Part shown: positions 1 through 7,304 of the stretch, piece by piece
How positions within the stretch are numbered: the stretch's first letter is position 1
How the letters are laid out: the number at the start of each line of letters is the position of its first letter
NCBI GenBank assembly: GCA_025998735.1
Contig: BNWJ01000044.1
Location: 1 to 9,762, forward strand
DNA: 9,762 bases
Direction: 5' to 3'
Source of the DNA: Alphaproteobacteria bacterium
GTDB taxonomy: Bacteria; Pseudomonadota; Alphaproteobacteria; UBA3830
Notes under the pieces: generated by a model
Database searches by the model: none
What the model was told of the DNA's origin: nothing
Seen by the model: only the letters and a program-made list of their open reading frames with translations
Made by a program: the position numbers and the translations under genes

Positions 1-103
1 TTGTGATTTTGGCGATTTTTAACGTTTTTGTGGGAAAATGGCATCTGGTGGAAGAGGTCCTGCGTGCATCGGGAAATCCCAAAACTCGAAAATTTCAGGG
101 TTT

Positions 104-619
104 CTACAAACTGCTGGGGTGGCAAGCCCATCCATATTTATTATGCTTGGTCTGAATATCCTTCAGAATTTCCTTTATTTTTGTTTCGTAGGGAGCACAT
201 GATCTTTTGTCGATAGATGCTATTTCAGCAAGTGTTATTGCGAGCTCTTTGAACAATAGTGGAATTTGATTGTAGTTTAATTTCAATCCTTTTAAGATTG
301 CCCTTTCAGCGTATCCAAACTTTTTTTGTTCGTTTCTGTATTTGTATCTACCATATAGTTTAGCAATTTTATCGAGTTCTTTATTTAGCAGTCTGTTGTT
401 TTTGCTGTAAAGCTCACATGTAACCTTTATAGTCCTCAAATACAAGTTTGAGAAAATGCGCATCTCTTCTTTGATGTCTGCAACAAAAGCATCTTTGATC
501 TTTTGCATATCTTCAGTCATTGCAGTTTCCACTAAAAAGCTATCTTCTTGAGGTGCTTTTTCGCTCCCGCAGCCGATTAGCAACAGTATACATGAGAGGC
601 AAAACAAAATTATTTTCAT
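104..619 (-). CDS. Short lipoprotein, truncated third copy of the neighbouring repeat family
   Basis: 171-residue protein of unknown function. The first 17 residues form a lipoprotein signal peptide (MKII, a hydrophobic stretch, then lipobox LLIGC with Cys17 as the predicted lipidated residue), so it is expected to be anchored in an envelope membrane. The rest is charged, mostly helical and coiled-coil-like. Residues 1 to about 160 align with the start of the 902-residue protein upstream, sharing MTEDMQKIKDAF, LKGLKLNYNQ and EILKDIQ; the first ~90 coding bases around the signal peptide are about 85% identical by eye. Homology stops near residue 162 and the last residues (WACHPSSL) match nothing in the other copies, so the gene looks truncated from a unit of about 410 residues. 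Its ATG lies in an ATGA overlap with the upstream stop codon, implying translational coupling. It could be a functional short form or a decaying copy. Confidence 0.75.
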   Translation of the reverse strand: MKIILFCLSCILLLIGCGSEKAPQEDSFLVETAMTEDMQKIKDAFVADIKEEMRIFSNLYLRTIKVTCELYSKNNRLLNKELDKIAKLYGRYKYRNEQKKFGYAERAILKGLKLNYNQIPLLFKELAITLAEIASIDKRSCAPYETKIKEILKDIQTKHNKYGWACHPSSL

Positions 620-3324
620 AGCTTTCCTGCCATATGACGTAAATAGAACTCTCTAGTTTTCATAAAACCATTTTTATAGGCCTCTTTTATCTTCTGCTGC
701 GACAATGGAGCATTCGGAGTGGAGAGCAGCCTTGGCCCCATGGACGCAATTTCTTTTATGACTGCAATGTTATCCAAGTTACTCCTATACTCATGAGTTG
801 TTTCGTTTTTGCAGATATTATAGAGTCTTTCTGCCAAAATCCGAGCATTTTTGAACAACTCATCCATCTGCGACAAATAGTTGCGACGCCACTCTGCGTA
901 CAAAAATCTCGCTGCGCTGATGTCGCAATAGGTGCGATATGCAAGCCTTGTGCATAACACATCAATTTGTTTCTCGAAATCTTCAAATTTCGGATATTTC
1001 TCCACAAGTTCAACAAGCAACTCTCTAGTATACGAATTATCGAAGAAACACATTTTTTCTTCGTTGTACTGTCTAACAAATTTGTTATAGCGATCAATAT
1101 CATCTGCGACGTCACTCTGTATGCGCGCTATACATTCTGCTGACAATTCCAGATATGATCTCGCCTGCTCAACGGCTCGCTCGAGCTCTTTTTTTGCGAT
1201 TGCTGTGTTTTGGACGGCATTTTTTAGAGTGTCAAACACGAGAACACCATCGTCATTTCTTAGGGCATCAAATATGATATTACCGTCGGTATCTTTACTA
1301 ATTCCATTAAACTCTGACTTAGAGTGTACAAACACACCGTCTTTTCCCCACTCAGGCCCCCACGAAGAATACAAAAATCTTCTTTCATATTCTTTTTTAA
1401 GTGGAGATGTGAATTTTTCTAGAAACGAATCTTTCAGCGTGCCATCATCGACGTAGGAAAATAACATGGAAGAAGGGCAGCATTTATACTCGATTTTATC
1501 ATTAACAACATTTCTTATTTCACGTTCAACCCACCAGTCTATTTCCTTATCATTAGCATCATTTTTAGCTTGAATATCTTTTGGGATTTCCTTTGCTTTC
1601 GCTTTATATGGAGCAAATAGCTTTGCATAGTCAATCTCTGCCTTTTCGATTTCTTGTACTAACAAGGGAATTTGATTGTAGTTTAATCTCAGACCTTTTA
1701 GAGCTGTTTCTAGTTTTTTTCGTCTTCTGCCATATATTTCTTCGCAGTGATCAATTATTTTTTCATGCAATTGTTTGTTGTTTTTTCCATAGAGATCGCA
1801 TATTGCCTTCGCTTTCTTCAGCATTTTCTCGGAAGAAAAACGATCTACTTCTCTAACGTACGCCACAAAGGCGTCTTTGATTTTCTGCATATCTCCAGTC
1901 ATTTCTGTTGCTGCATATGCGTTTACTTCAGCATCGAATGTAGCGTTCAAGGTAGCGTTCGCATACGGTTCAGAAGCTCGCGATAGCATTAACTGGCTCA
2001 GCATCACGCCGTAGGCCTCTTTTATCTTCTGCAGCGAATTCTCCTGGCGTTTTGGTAGAATAACCTTCTTTTTTCCCATAGACGTAATTTCTCTTATGAG
2101 TGCAATATGATTCATATTTTGTTCATGTCCGTATGAGTTGTCGTCATTGACTTTTTCATCTTTGCAGATGGTATGGAGCCTTTCGGCTAAGATCCTGGAG
2201 TTTTTAAAAAATTCATCCATTTGTGACAGATAGCAGCGGCACCATTCGTCATATAAAGATCTTGCTGCATTGACCTTGCAGTAGGTGCGATACGCGAGCC
2301 TTGTGGACAACGCATCAATTTGTTTATTGAAATCTTCAAGATTCGGATATTTTTCCGCAAGCTCAACTAGCAGATACGCACCAAAAAGCCTCAATCGTTT
2401 CCTACCATGTTCTTCCATGCACTTGCGATAGCGCTCGATATCATCTGCAATGTCTCCCTGTATGTCAGGGATACATCCAGCCAATCCTTCTATATAATCT
2501 CTCGCAAGTTCCACAAGTTGCTCAAGTTTTTTTCTTTCGATTGTTGTGGATTTTACAGCATTCCTTATGGCATCAAATATTAGAACTCCTTCATCGTCAT
2601 TTTTAGGGGCATGCATGCTACGGCATGAATGCAAAAACTTGTTTTCATCTTCTTCTTTAAGCGGAGATATAGATTTTTTCAGAAACGAATCCTCTAGAGT
2701 GCCATCATCGATGCGACAAAATAAGTGGTTAGAAATGAACTCATATGACATGAAGCTATTGTAGCCATAGTTATTACCAGAACCGTTGTATTCCCCTTCA
2801 CGGAGACTACTCATAATTGAGTATCTATAATCAAGGTACCTATTCTTTTGAGCATCATGTTTGCCTTCAATATCCTTCAGAATTTCCTGCGCTCTCGCTT
2901 TATATGGAGCAAACAGCTTTCTGTCTTCGGCGACTATTTCAGCCTCTGCTTTTGCAATTTCTCTGGTCAATGGCAGAACCTGATTGTAATCTAATTTCAG
3001 TCCTTTTAGAGCTGCTTCTAGCTTCTCGTTAATATTGTTTCTTGTTTTATAATCATCATCCCAAGCTTTTACGATTTTTTCGACTTCCTTGTCCAGCTGC
3101 TTGTTATTTTTACCGTAAAGGTCGAATGTAATTTTCAATATTTTTAATCTCTTTTCCGAAGAAATACGCATTTCCTCTTTGAAGTCCGAAATAAAGGCAT
3201 CTTTGATCTTCTGCATATCCTCTGTCATTACAATTTCCACTAAAAAGCTATCCTCTTGAGAGGCTTTTTCGCTCTCACAGCCAATTAGTAGCAGACACAA
3301 TATGCAACATAAAATTATTTTCAT
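616..3324 (-). CDS. Large lipoprotein with two tandem ~410-residue repeat units, unknown function
   Basis: 902 residues; family not recognised. The N-terminus is a lipoprotein signal peptide with lipobox LLIGC (Cys16), so an envelope location is predicted. Two units follow. Unit 1 spans about residues 28-442 and unit 2 about 470-884. Both share, in order, DMQKIKDAF, LYGKNNKQL, a KGL(K/R)L(D/N)YNQ block, LFAPYKA(R/K)A, DDGTL(E/K)DSFL, SPLK(E/K)E, GVL(I/V)FD, VELxEKYP, TRLAYRTYC, AARxLY, YLSQMDE and IL. Each ends in QKIKEAY. They are rich in Lys, Glu and Leu and look largely helical. The linker at about 439-477 (Ala/Asn/Thr-rich) sits where a signal peptide would stand in a separate copy, suggesting fusion of two tandem lipoprotein genes. 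The start has AGAAG upstream and aligns with that of the downstream paralogue. The stop overlaps the downstream start. Many Cys residues are present besides the lipid Cys. Function cannot be assigned; a surface or host-interaction role would be speculation. Confidence 0.85.
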   Translation of the reverse strand: MKIILCCILCLLLIGCESEKASQEDSFLVEIVMTEDMQKIKDAFISDFKEEMRISSEKRLKILKITFDLYGKNNKQLDKEVEKIVKAWDDDYKTRNNINEKLEAALKGLKLDYNQVLPLTREIAKAEAEIVAEDRKLFAPYKARAQEILKDIEGKHDAQKNRYLDYRYSIMSSLREGEYNGSGNNYGYNSFMSYEFISNHLFCRIDDGTLEDSFLKKSISPLKEEDENKFLHSCRSMHAPKNDDEGVLIFDAIRNAVKSTTIERKKLEQLVELARDYIEGLAGCIPDIQGDIADDIERYRKCMEEHGRKRLRLFGAYLLVELAEKYPNLEDFNKQIDALSTRLAYRTYCKVNAARSLYDEWCRCYLSQMDEFFKNSRILAERLHTICKDEKVNDDNSYGHEQNMNHIALIREITSMGKKKVILPKRQENSLQKIKEAYGVMLSQLMLSRASEPYANATLNATFDAEVNAYAATEMTGDMQKIKDAFVAYVREVDRFSSEKMLKKAKAICDLYGKNNKQLHEKIIDHCEEIYGRRRKKLETALKGLRLNYNQIPLLVQEIEKAEIDYAKLFAPYKAKAKEIPKDIQAKNDANDKEIDWWVEREIRNVVNDKIEYKCCPSSMLFSYVDDGTLKDSFLEKFTSPLKKEYERRFLYSSWGPEWGKDGVFVHSKSEFNGISKDTDGNIIFDALRNDDGVLVFDTLKNAVQNTAIAKKELERAVEQARSYLELSAECIARIQSDVADDIDRYNKFVRQYNEEKMCFFDNSYTRELLVELVEKYPKFEDFEKQIDVLCTRLAYRTYCDISAARFLYAEWRRNYLSQMDELFKNARILAERLYNICKNETTHEYRSNLDNIAVIKEIASMGPRLLSTPNAPLSQQKIKEAYKNGFMKTREFYLRHMAGKL

Positions 3325-3410
3325 ATTTCTTCTCGATAAAATAATACAATATAACTATAGTCTAACTGTGTTAATAAAAAGTTAATTTGATGCGCAATCG
3401 TTAACGATTA
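3325..3410 (-). promoter_or_regulatory. Upstream region of the lipoprotein genes, with CtrA-like motif and palindrome
   Basis: Very AT-rich stretch just upstream of the 902-codon gene. On the minus strand a TTAACA (3374-3369), 15-base spacer and TATATT (3353-3348) give a possible -35/-10 pair; TATAGT at 3359-3354 is an alternative -10. The box TTAATAAAAAGTTAA (3371-3385) is an exact TTAA-N7-TTAA, the consensus of the alphaproteobacterial regulator CtrA, and it overlaps the proposed -35. A perfect 14-bp palindrome AATCGTTAACGATT lies at 3396-3409. Ribosome binding would use AGAAG just before the ATG. In DNA this AT-rich the short motifs may arise by chance. Confidence 0.35.
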
Positions 3411-3479
3411 TCCATTGGCAAACAGACTGGAATCTGTTAGAAAATATATGAAAACTTATATTATGAGGTATAGAAAACT

Positions 3480-3614
3480 ATGGAAGAGAAAAACGATGAA
3501 ACTAAGCGTCTAATTTCCAGAATCAGAAATGCGATATCGTTACACGAAAGCTATCATCGTGAAATAAGATATAGGGATGCTAAGAAATTGTTACTGAATA
3601 ACGTGGACAGATGA
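3480..3614 (+). CDS. Possible 44-residue small protein or gene fragment
   Basis: A short reading frame starting MEEKNDETKRL and ending NNVDR, with GAGG at 3465-3468, eleven bases before the ATG. The product is highly charged (many Arg, Lys, Glu), would be helical, and has no signal peptide or membrane segment. I recognise no family. Its last codons run into the GC-richer structured island starting near 3603, so the stop codon may have been supplied by that sequence and the ORF may be the 5' remnant of a longer gene. A chance ORF is also possible. Confidence 0.3.
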   Translation: MEEKNDETKRLISRIRNAISLHESYHREIRYRDAKKLLLNNVDR

Positions 3615-3834
3615 TGTCGTGGATGAAGCTACGGCACTTCATCTGTACGCAAGCGGTGTGTCCACTTTATTTGGTAACAATTCCTTGCTTTCTGTCCTAC
3701 GCTTAATCCTTGCGTCACCGCTTCTGATCCAAGGACTCGATACCAGATGCTCGCTAGGCTTTTCTGGGCTGGGCTGCCTCCGGCTGTATCGCAGCAGCTT
3801 CGCTGGACGCACCATGAGGCCGCCCTGAGCGCAC
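3603..3834 (-). other. GC-rich structured island; possible 5' fragment of a group II intron
   Basis: This block is visibly richer in G and C than its surroundings and packed with inverted repeats: GTGGACA (3603-3609) with TGTCCAC (3659-3665); ACAGATGA (3608-3615) with TCATCTGT (3639-3646); GATGAAG (3622-3628) with CTTCATC (3637-3643); AAGCGGTG (3651-3658) with CACCGCTT (3716-3723); CGATAC (3738-3743) with GTATCG (3786-3791). Read on the minus strand it begins GTGCG at 3834-3830, matching the GUGYG start of group II introns, followed by domain-I-like stems. No reverse transcriptase, domain V or 3' intron end is in the window, so it would be a degraded fragment. Overlapping ORFs on both strands here lack ribosome binding sites and look like by-products of the structured sequence. 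Another structured RNA or a MITE-like remnant is possible. Confidence 0.35.
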
Positions 3835-3863
3835 ATGGATATGCACTCGACGAGATTTCTTTT

Positions 3864-3909
3864 TTGTGTTAGTTTCTATGACATTATAACACTGGTTTTT
3901 GGTGGAGAG
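3864..3909 (+). promoter_or_regulatory. Putative glyQS promoter and ribosome binding site
   Basis: TTGTGT (3864-3869) and TATAAC (3885-3890), 15 bases apart, could serve as -35 and -10; the -10 matches TATAAT at five of six positions while the -35 and spacing are weak. GGAG at 3904-3907 is a good ribosome binding site seven bases before the glyQ ATG. No T-box or riboswitch-like leader is apparent between these elements and the gene. Confidence 0.4.
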
Positions 3910-3914
3910 TTTTT

Positions 3915-4787
3915 ATGAAAAGCTTCCAGGAAATAATTTTTTCGCTGAGCAGCTATTGGGGAGCGTATGGATGCGCCATTCTGCAGCCGTACGATATGGA
4001 AGTTGGAGCCGGAACGTTTAGTCCCAACACTTTCATGCGAGCGCTTGGAAGAGGGAAGTGGAGCGCGGCCTATGTTCAGCCATCACGACGTCCTGCCGAT
4101 GGACGCTACGGAGACAATCCCAATAGGGTTGGCAAACATCATCAACTCCAGGTTGTAATCAAGCCCTCCCCCGAAGATATACAGGATATCTATCTAAAGA
4201 GCCTTGAAGTTGTCGGCATAGATTATAAATTACATGATATTCGCTTTGTGGAAGACGATTGGGAGAGTCCAACACTGGGCGCAGCAGGTCTCGGATGGGA
4301 AGTCTGGTGCGATGGAATGGAAATCACACAATTCACGTATTTTCAACAGGTTGGCGGTTTCAACTGTGATCCTGTGACCGTTGAGCTTACATATGGATTG
4401 GAAAGACTTGCCATGTTTCTTCAGAAAGTTGATAACGTATACGATCTCAATTGGAATGGAAAAGGTGGCACAGAAAAAATCACATACAGAGACGTTTGTT
4501 TTCAACAGGAGGTTGAGTTCTCGAAATATTCGTTTGAACACGCGGATGTAGAATGCTTGAAACGTCATTTTGAGGATGCGGAAAAAGAATGCGCAAAACT
4601 TGCAGAAAAACAATTGGCGCTTCCGGCATATGATCAATGCATGAAGGCCAGTCATCTGTTCAATTTAATGGATTCACGCGGAGCTCTGAGCGTTGCCGAG
4701 AGGATCGATCGCATAGCTCGTGTGAGGGCGCTCGCAAAAATGTGCTGCAAGGCACAGGTCGAAAATGAAAATTCATTCCAAGGATAG
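3915..4787 (+). CDS. glyQ: Glycyl-tRNA synthetase alpha subunit
   Basis: 290 residues, the usual length for the alpha subunit of the bacterial alpha2beta2 glycyl-tRNA synthetase. This subunit holds the class II catalytic core that activates glycine with ATP and charges tRNA-Gly in the cytoplasm. Recognisable segments in order: the N-terminal [17 protein letters not shown] with [12 protein letters not shown]; the motif 2 region around [13 protein letters not shown] followed by [32 protein letters not shown]; the glycine-site segment [16 protein letters not shown]; and the motif 3-like [10 protein letters not shown]. The C-terminal helical part ends with [23 protein letters not shown]. Start supported by GGAG seven bases upstream. 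glyS follows after four bases, so the two subunits are almost certainly cotranscribed. The protein appears intact. Confidence 0.97.
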   Translation: MKSFQEIIFSLSSYWGAYGCAILQPYDMEVGAGTFSPNTFMRALGRGKWSAAYVQPSRRPADGRYGDNPNRVGKHHQLQVVIKPSPEDIQDIYLKSLEVVGIDYKLHDIRFVEDDWESPTLGAAGLGWEVWCDGMEITQFTYFQQVGGFNCDPVTVELTYGLERLAMFLQKVDNVYDLNWNGKGGTEKITYRDVCFQQEVEFSKYSFEHADVECLKRHFEDAEKECAKLAEKQLALPAYDQCMKASHLFNLMDSRGALSVAERIDRIARVRALAKMCCKAQVENENSFQG

Positions 4788-4791
4788 TGCC

Positions 4792-7092
4792 ATGAGTATA
4801 AATGAAGAAAATTTTCTGCTGGAATTAATGGTTGAAGAAATTCCCGCAATGTTTCAGACAAACGCCATCGCGAATCTAAAAGATATAATCACAGGAAAGT
4901 TAGAAAAAAACAAAATTCGTTATGAAAATGTAAGGGCATATATAACTCCACGAAGAATGATGTTCATGGCGAAACTGGGTTCACATATTCCTGCATTTAC
5001 CGAAGAGAAAAAAGGACCACAGACTTCTGCTCCGGCCGAAGTAATCAATAAGTTTTTGAAATCGCTGGGAATTTCACGCGACGACTGCTGCGAAAAAATC
5101 GTAGACAAGAAGAGCTTCATCGTTGCAAACGTCAGTCATCCGCAGCAATCCACAAAAGATTTGCTTGAGGATATTGTTGTAACATCGATCGCCGAAATCC
5201 AATGGAAAAAATCGATGCATTGGCGAGATCATTCGTTTAACTTCGTCAGACCTATCCGAAATATCCTTTGTATATTCTGCGATGAACATGTAAAGGTAGA
5301 ATTCAAGGAAATAAATCTACAATCCAACGACTACACTTTCGGTCATCGCTTTATGTCTACCGGAAAGATCTCTGTAAAAAATCCACACGATTACGTGAAA
5401 AAAATGAAGGAATCGTCTGTGATTGTCGATCCAGCGGAAAGAAAAAAGATAATTCTGGATGGATTCGAAAAGATTTCCGCAAAAAATGGCGTTTCCATAG
5501 AAATAACGGATCGTCTTCTGGAAGAGGTGCTTGGTCTTGTGGAAAATCCCGTTGTTCTGCTCGGACAGATTCCAGAAAAATTCATGAAACTTCCGGAAGA
5601 AGCTTTGATAACGCCTATGCGAGTCCATCAGAGATATTTTCCAGTTCGCAAAGGCCAGAAACTTGCTCCATTTTTTGCGCTTGTTTCCAATAACTTAATC
5701 GAAGACGGAGGAAAAGAAATAATAAAGGGAAACGAGCGCGTGCTAAATGCTCGTCTGTCGGATGCGCTCTTTTTCTATGAAACTGACTTGCAAAAACCGC
5801 TGGAATCACATTTGGAGAATCTAAAGAAAATAGCTTTCAATGAAAAATTAGGAACTGTCTTCGATAGAATCATGAGAATCTGTGATGTCTGCGATTTCGT
5901 ATGGAACGACATCAGCGGAGATTTTCATGGATTACCTAAAAATGACGTTCCGGTTTTATTGAAACGCACCGCCGTATTATCCAAATGCGATTTGTCGACG
6001 CATATGGTTAGCGAATTTCCGGAACTTCAGGGAATTATGGGAAGCTATTACTCCGCTCTTCAGGGAGAAAATAAATTTATATGTGCTGCTATTGGTGAGC
6101 AATACAAAGCCATCGATGAAATTAAATCGCCGCTGGGAGCTCTGTTTTCTCTGGCAGATAAAATCGAAATTATCACGAGTTTCTTTGCAATTGGAAAAGA
6201 ACCGACAAGATCAAAGGATCCGTTTGCCTTGCGAAGAGCGGCCATTGGTCTAATAAGGATCATCAGAAAGTATAATATCTCGTTGGATCTGTATGAAATA
6301 ATTGGAAAGACTTTTGAAAAGCTCAGTTCCAGTTTTGATGGCCTTAATCCGAATACCGTTGAATCCGTATATTCTTTTATAATGGAGAGATTGAAAGTAA
6401 CACTCAAGGAGTCCGGCATTCCACACGAAATTGTGACATCTGTTATTGCTGCCGAAAGACAAGATATTAGACCTGTTGCGAAACCGACTATATCCGAGGA
6501 TTTTTTAGGAGATACGGAGCGCAGAATCGCAGTGTACCTAGGTGTACATGAGGATTCGAGCACCGGATCGACGACAAAAATACCGGATAGAGGAAGGTTA
6601 CGCAATGGGTCTATCAATCGTATATTTGATAAGGCTAACGTTCTAAATCAAACATTGCAAAGCAGCGAAGGAGAAAGTTTGGTTTCCTGCTACAGAAGGT
6701 CGAAAAATATTCTGGCCCCCTATGAAAAAGAAAATTCTTCCAGAGAAATTCATTGTGACAGATCGATGTGTGTTGAACAGTGCGAACGCGATTTGCTGGA
6801 TGCGCTAGATACGCTGCAATGTTCGCTGGATGTTGTGGAAGGTTCAAGTCTAGATTCATGTGAAAAACTTCGAAAAAAGGTAAGTCTTTGTGCTTCCATA
6901 GAAAAAAAGACGATTACTTTCTTCGAAGATATATTAATAAATGTAGATGACGAAAAATTGAGACAAAACAGAATAAATATTCTCCAAAAACTTATGGTGA
7001 TTTTTGAAAAGTTCCTGCCGGAAATAACCGACATAAAGCAGGCTTGTGCATGCTCTCGAAATTCGGTGCTTTTCAGAGACCGCTGCATATAA
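4792..7092 (+). CDS. glyS: Glycyl-tRNA synthetase beta subunit
   Basis: 766 residues from the chosen start; the beta subunit is needed for tRNA-Gly binding and aminoacylation with GlyQ. Recognisable: N-terminal FLLELMVEEIPAMF, YITPRRMMF, KKSMHWRD, FVRPIRNI, FGHRFM, TPMRVHQRYFPV, the HD-like region (SKCDLSTHMVSEFPELQGIMG, GEQYK) and SKDPFALRRAAIGLIRII, then the C-terminal anticodon-binding-like region with FFEDILINVDDEKLRQNRINIL. ATG 4792 is preferred over the in-frame ATG at 4765 because AAGGA (4780-4784) sits seven bases upstream of it, the protein then begins like other GlyS, and it avoids overlap with glyQ. Oddities: about 45 extra hydrophilic residues near 560-609 relative to my memory of the family, and an 18-residue tail with three Cys. 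The reading frame is intact. Confidence 0.96.
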   Translation: MSINEENFLLELMVEEIPAMFQTNAIANLKDIITGKLEKNKIRYENVRAYITPRRMMFMAKLGSHIPAFTEEKKGPQTSAPAEVINKFLKSLGISRDDCCEKIVDKKSFIVANVSHPQQSTKDLLEDIVVTSIAEIQWKKSMHWRDHSFNFVRPIRNILCIFCDEHVKVEFKEINLQSNDYTFGHRFMSTGKISVKNPHDYVKKMKESSVIVDPAERKKIILDGFEKISAKNGVSIEITDRLLEEVLGLVENPVVLLGQIPEKFMKLPEEALITPMRVHQRYFPVRKGQKLAPFFALVSNNLIEDGGKEIIKGNERVLNARLSDALFFYETDLQKPLESHLENLKKIAFNEKLGTVFDRIMRICDVCDFVWNDISGDFHGLPKNDVPVLLKRTAVLSKCDLSTHMVSEFPELQGIMGSYYSALQGENKFICAAIGEQYKAIDEIKSPLGALFSLADKIEIITSFFAIGKEPTRSKDPFALRRAAIGLIRIIRKYNISLDLYEIIGKTFEKLSSSFDGLNPNTVESVYSFIMERLKVTLKESGIPHEIVTSVIAAERQDIRPVAKPTISEDFLGDTERRIAVYLGVHEDSSTGSTTKIPDRGRLRNGSINRIFDKANVLNQTLQSSEGESLVSCYRRSKNILAPYEKENSSREIHCDRSMCVEQCERDLLDALDTLQCSLDVVEGSSLDSCEKLRKKVSLCASIEKKTITFFEDILINVDDEKLRQNRINILQKLMVIFEKFLPEITDIKQACACSRNSVLFRDRCI

Positions 7093-7221
7093 TGGCTTCG
7101 CAGTTGGCTTCGGTGCTTGCAGCACACGCAATATGCCTCTTCTGTTAGATGCATTTTTGTTACATTTGTAATAAATAGCTAAATTGGTGGAAGTTGCTCT
7201 GGTTTTAGTGGATTCTTATAC

Positions 7222-7298
7222 TTGATAATAGAATATTGTTGTAATACAATGATGCCCGATGTTAGGGATCTTGGGTCTCTGTTGAAATAGCGAGGGGA
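7222..7298 (+). promoter_or_regulatory. Sigma70-type promoter and ribosome binding site of the prolyl isomerase gene
   Basis: TTGATA (7222-7227) and TACAAT (7245-7250) are separated by 17 bases; each matches its consensus at five of six positions, the best promoter in the window. AGGGGA (7293-7298) is a strong ribosome binding site six bases before the ATG at 7305. The rest of the glyS-isomerase spacer (7093-7304) holds a small GTGCT/AGCAC hairpin (7113-7125) without a following T-run, and no RNA gene that I can see. Confidence 0.6.
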
Positions 7299-7304
7299 AT
7301 TATT

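Noticed and set aside
3619..3836. Overlapping ORFs of 65-69 codons on both strands
   Set aside because: They lie in the inverted-repeat-rich island, lack ribosome binding sites and have low-information, Arg/Ser/Pro-rich products. They are better explained as side effects of a structured, GC-richer sequence.
3600..3840. tRNA, tmRNA, RNase P RNA or 4.5S RNA in the structured island
   Set aside because: No T-loop, CCA end, tag reading frame, GAGGAAAGUCC-type RNase P core or SRP GGAAGCAGCC loop could be found on either strand.
3835..3914. T-box or glycine riboswitch controlling glyQS
   Set aside because: The leader is only about 25 bases after the likely -10 and shows no aptamer or antiterminator features.
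4765..4791. Earlier in-frame start for glyS
   Set aside because: It would overlap glyQ, lacks a ribosome binding site and adds nine residues not expected in GlyS; AAGGA fits the ATG at 4792.
6060..6617. 185-codon minus-strand ORF inside glyS
   Set aside because: It is the antisense shadow of a well-conserved enzyme; its sequence shows no domain and there is no promoter or ribosome binding site.
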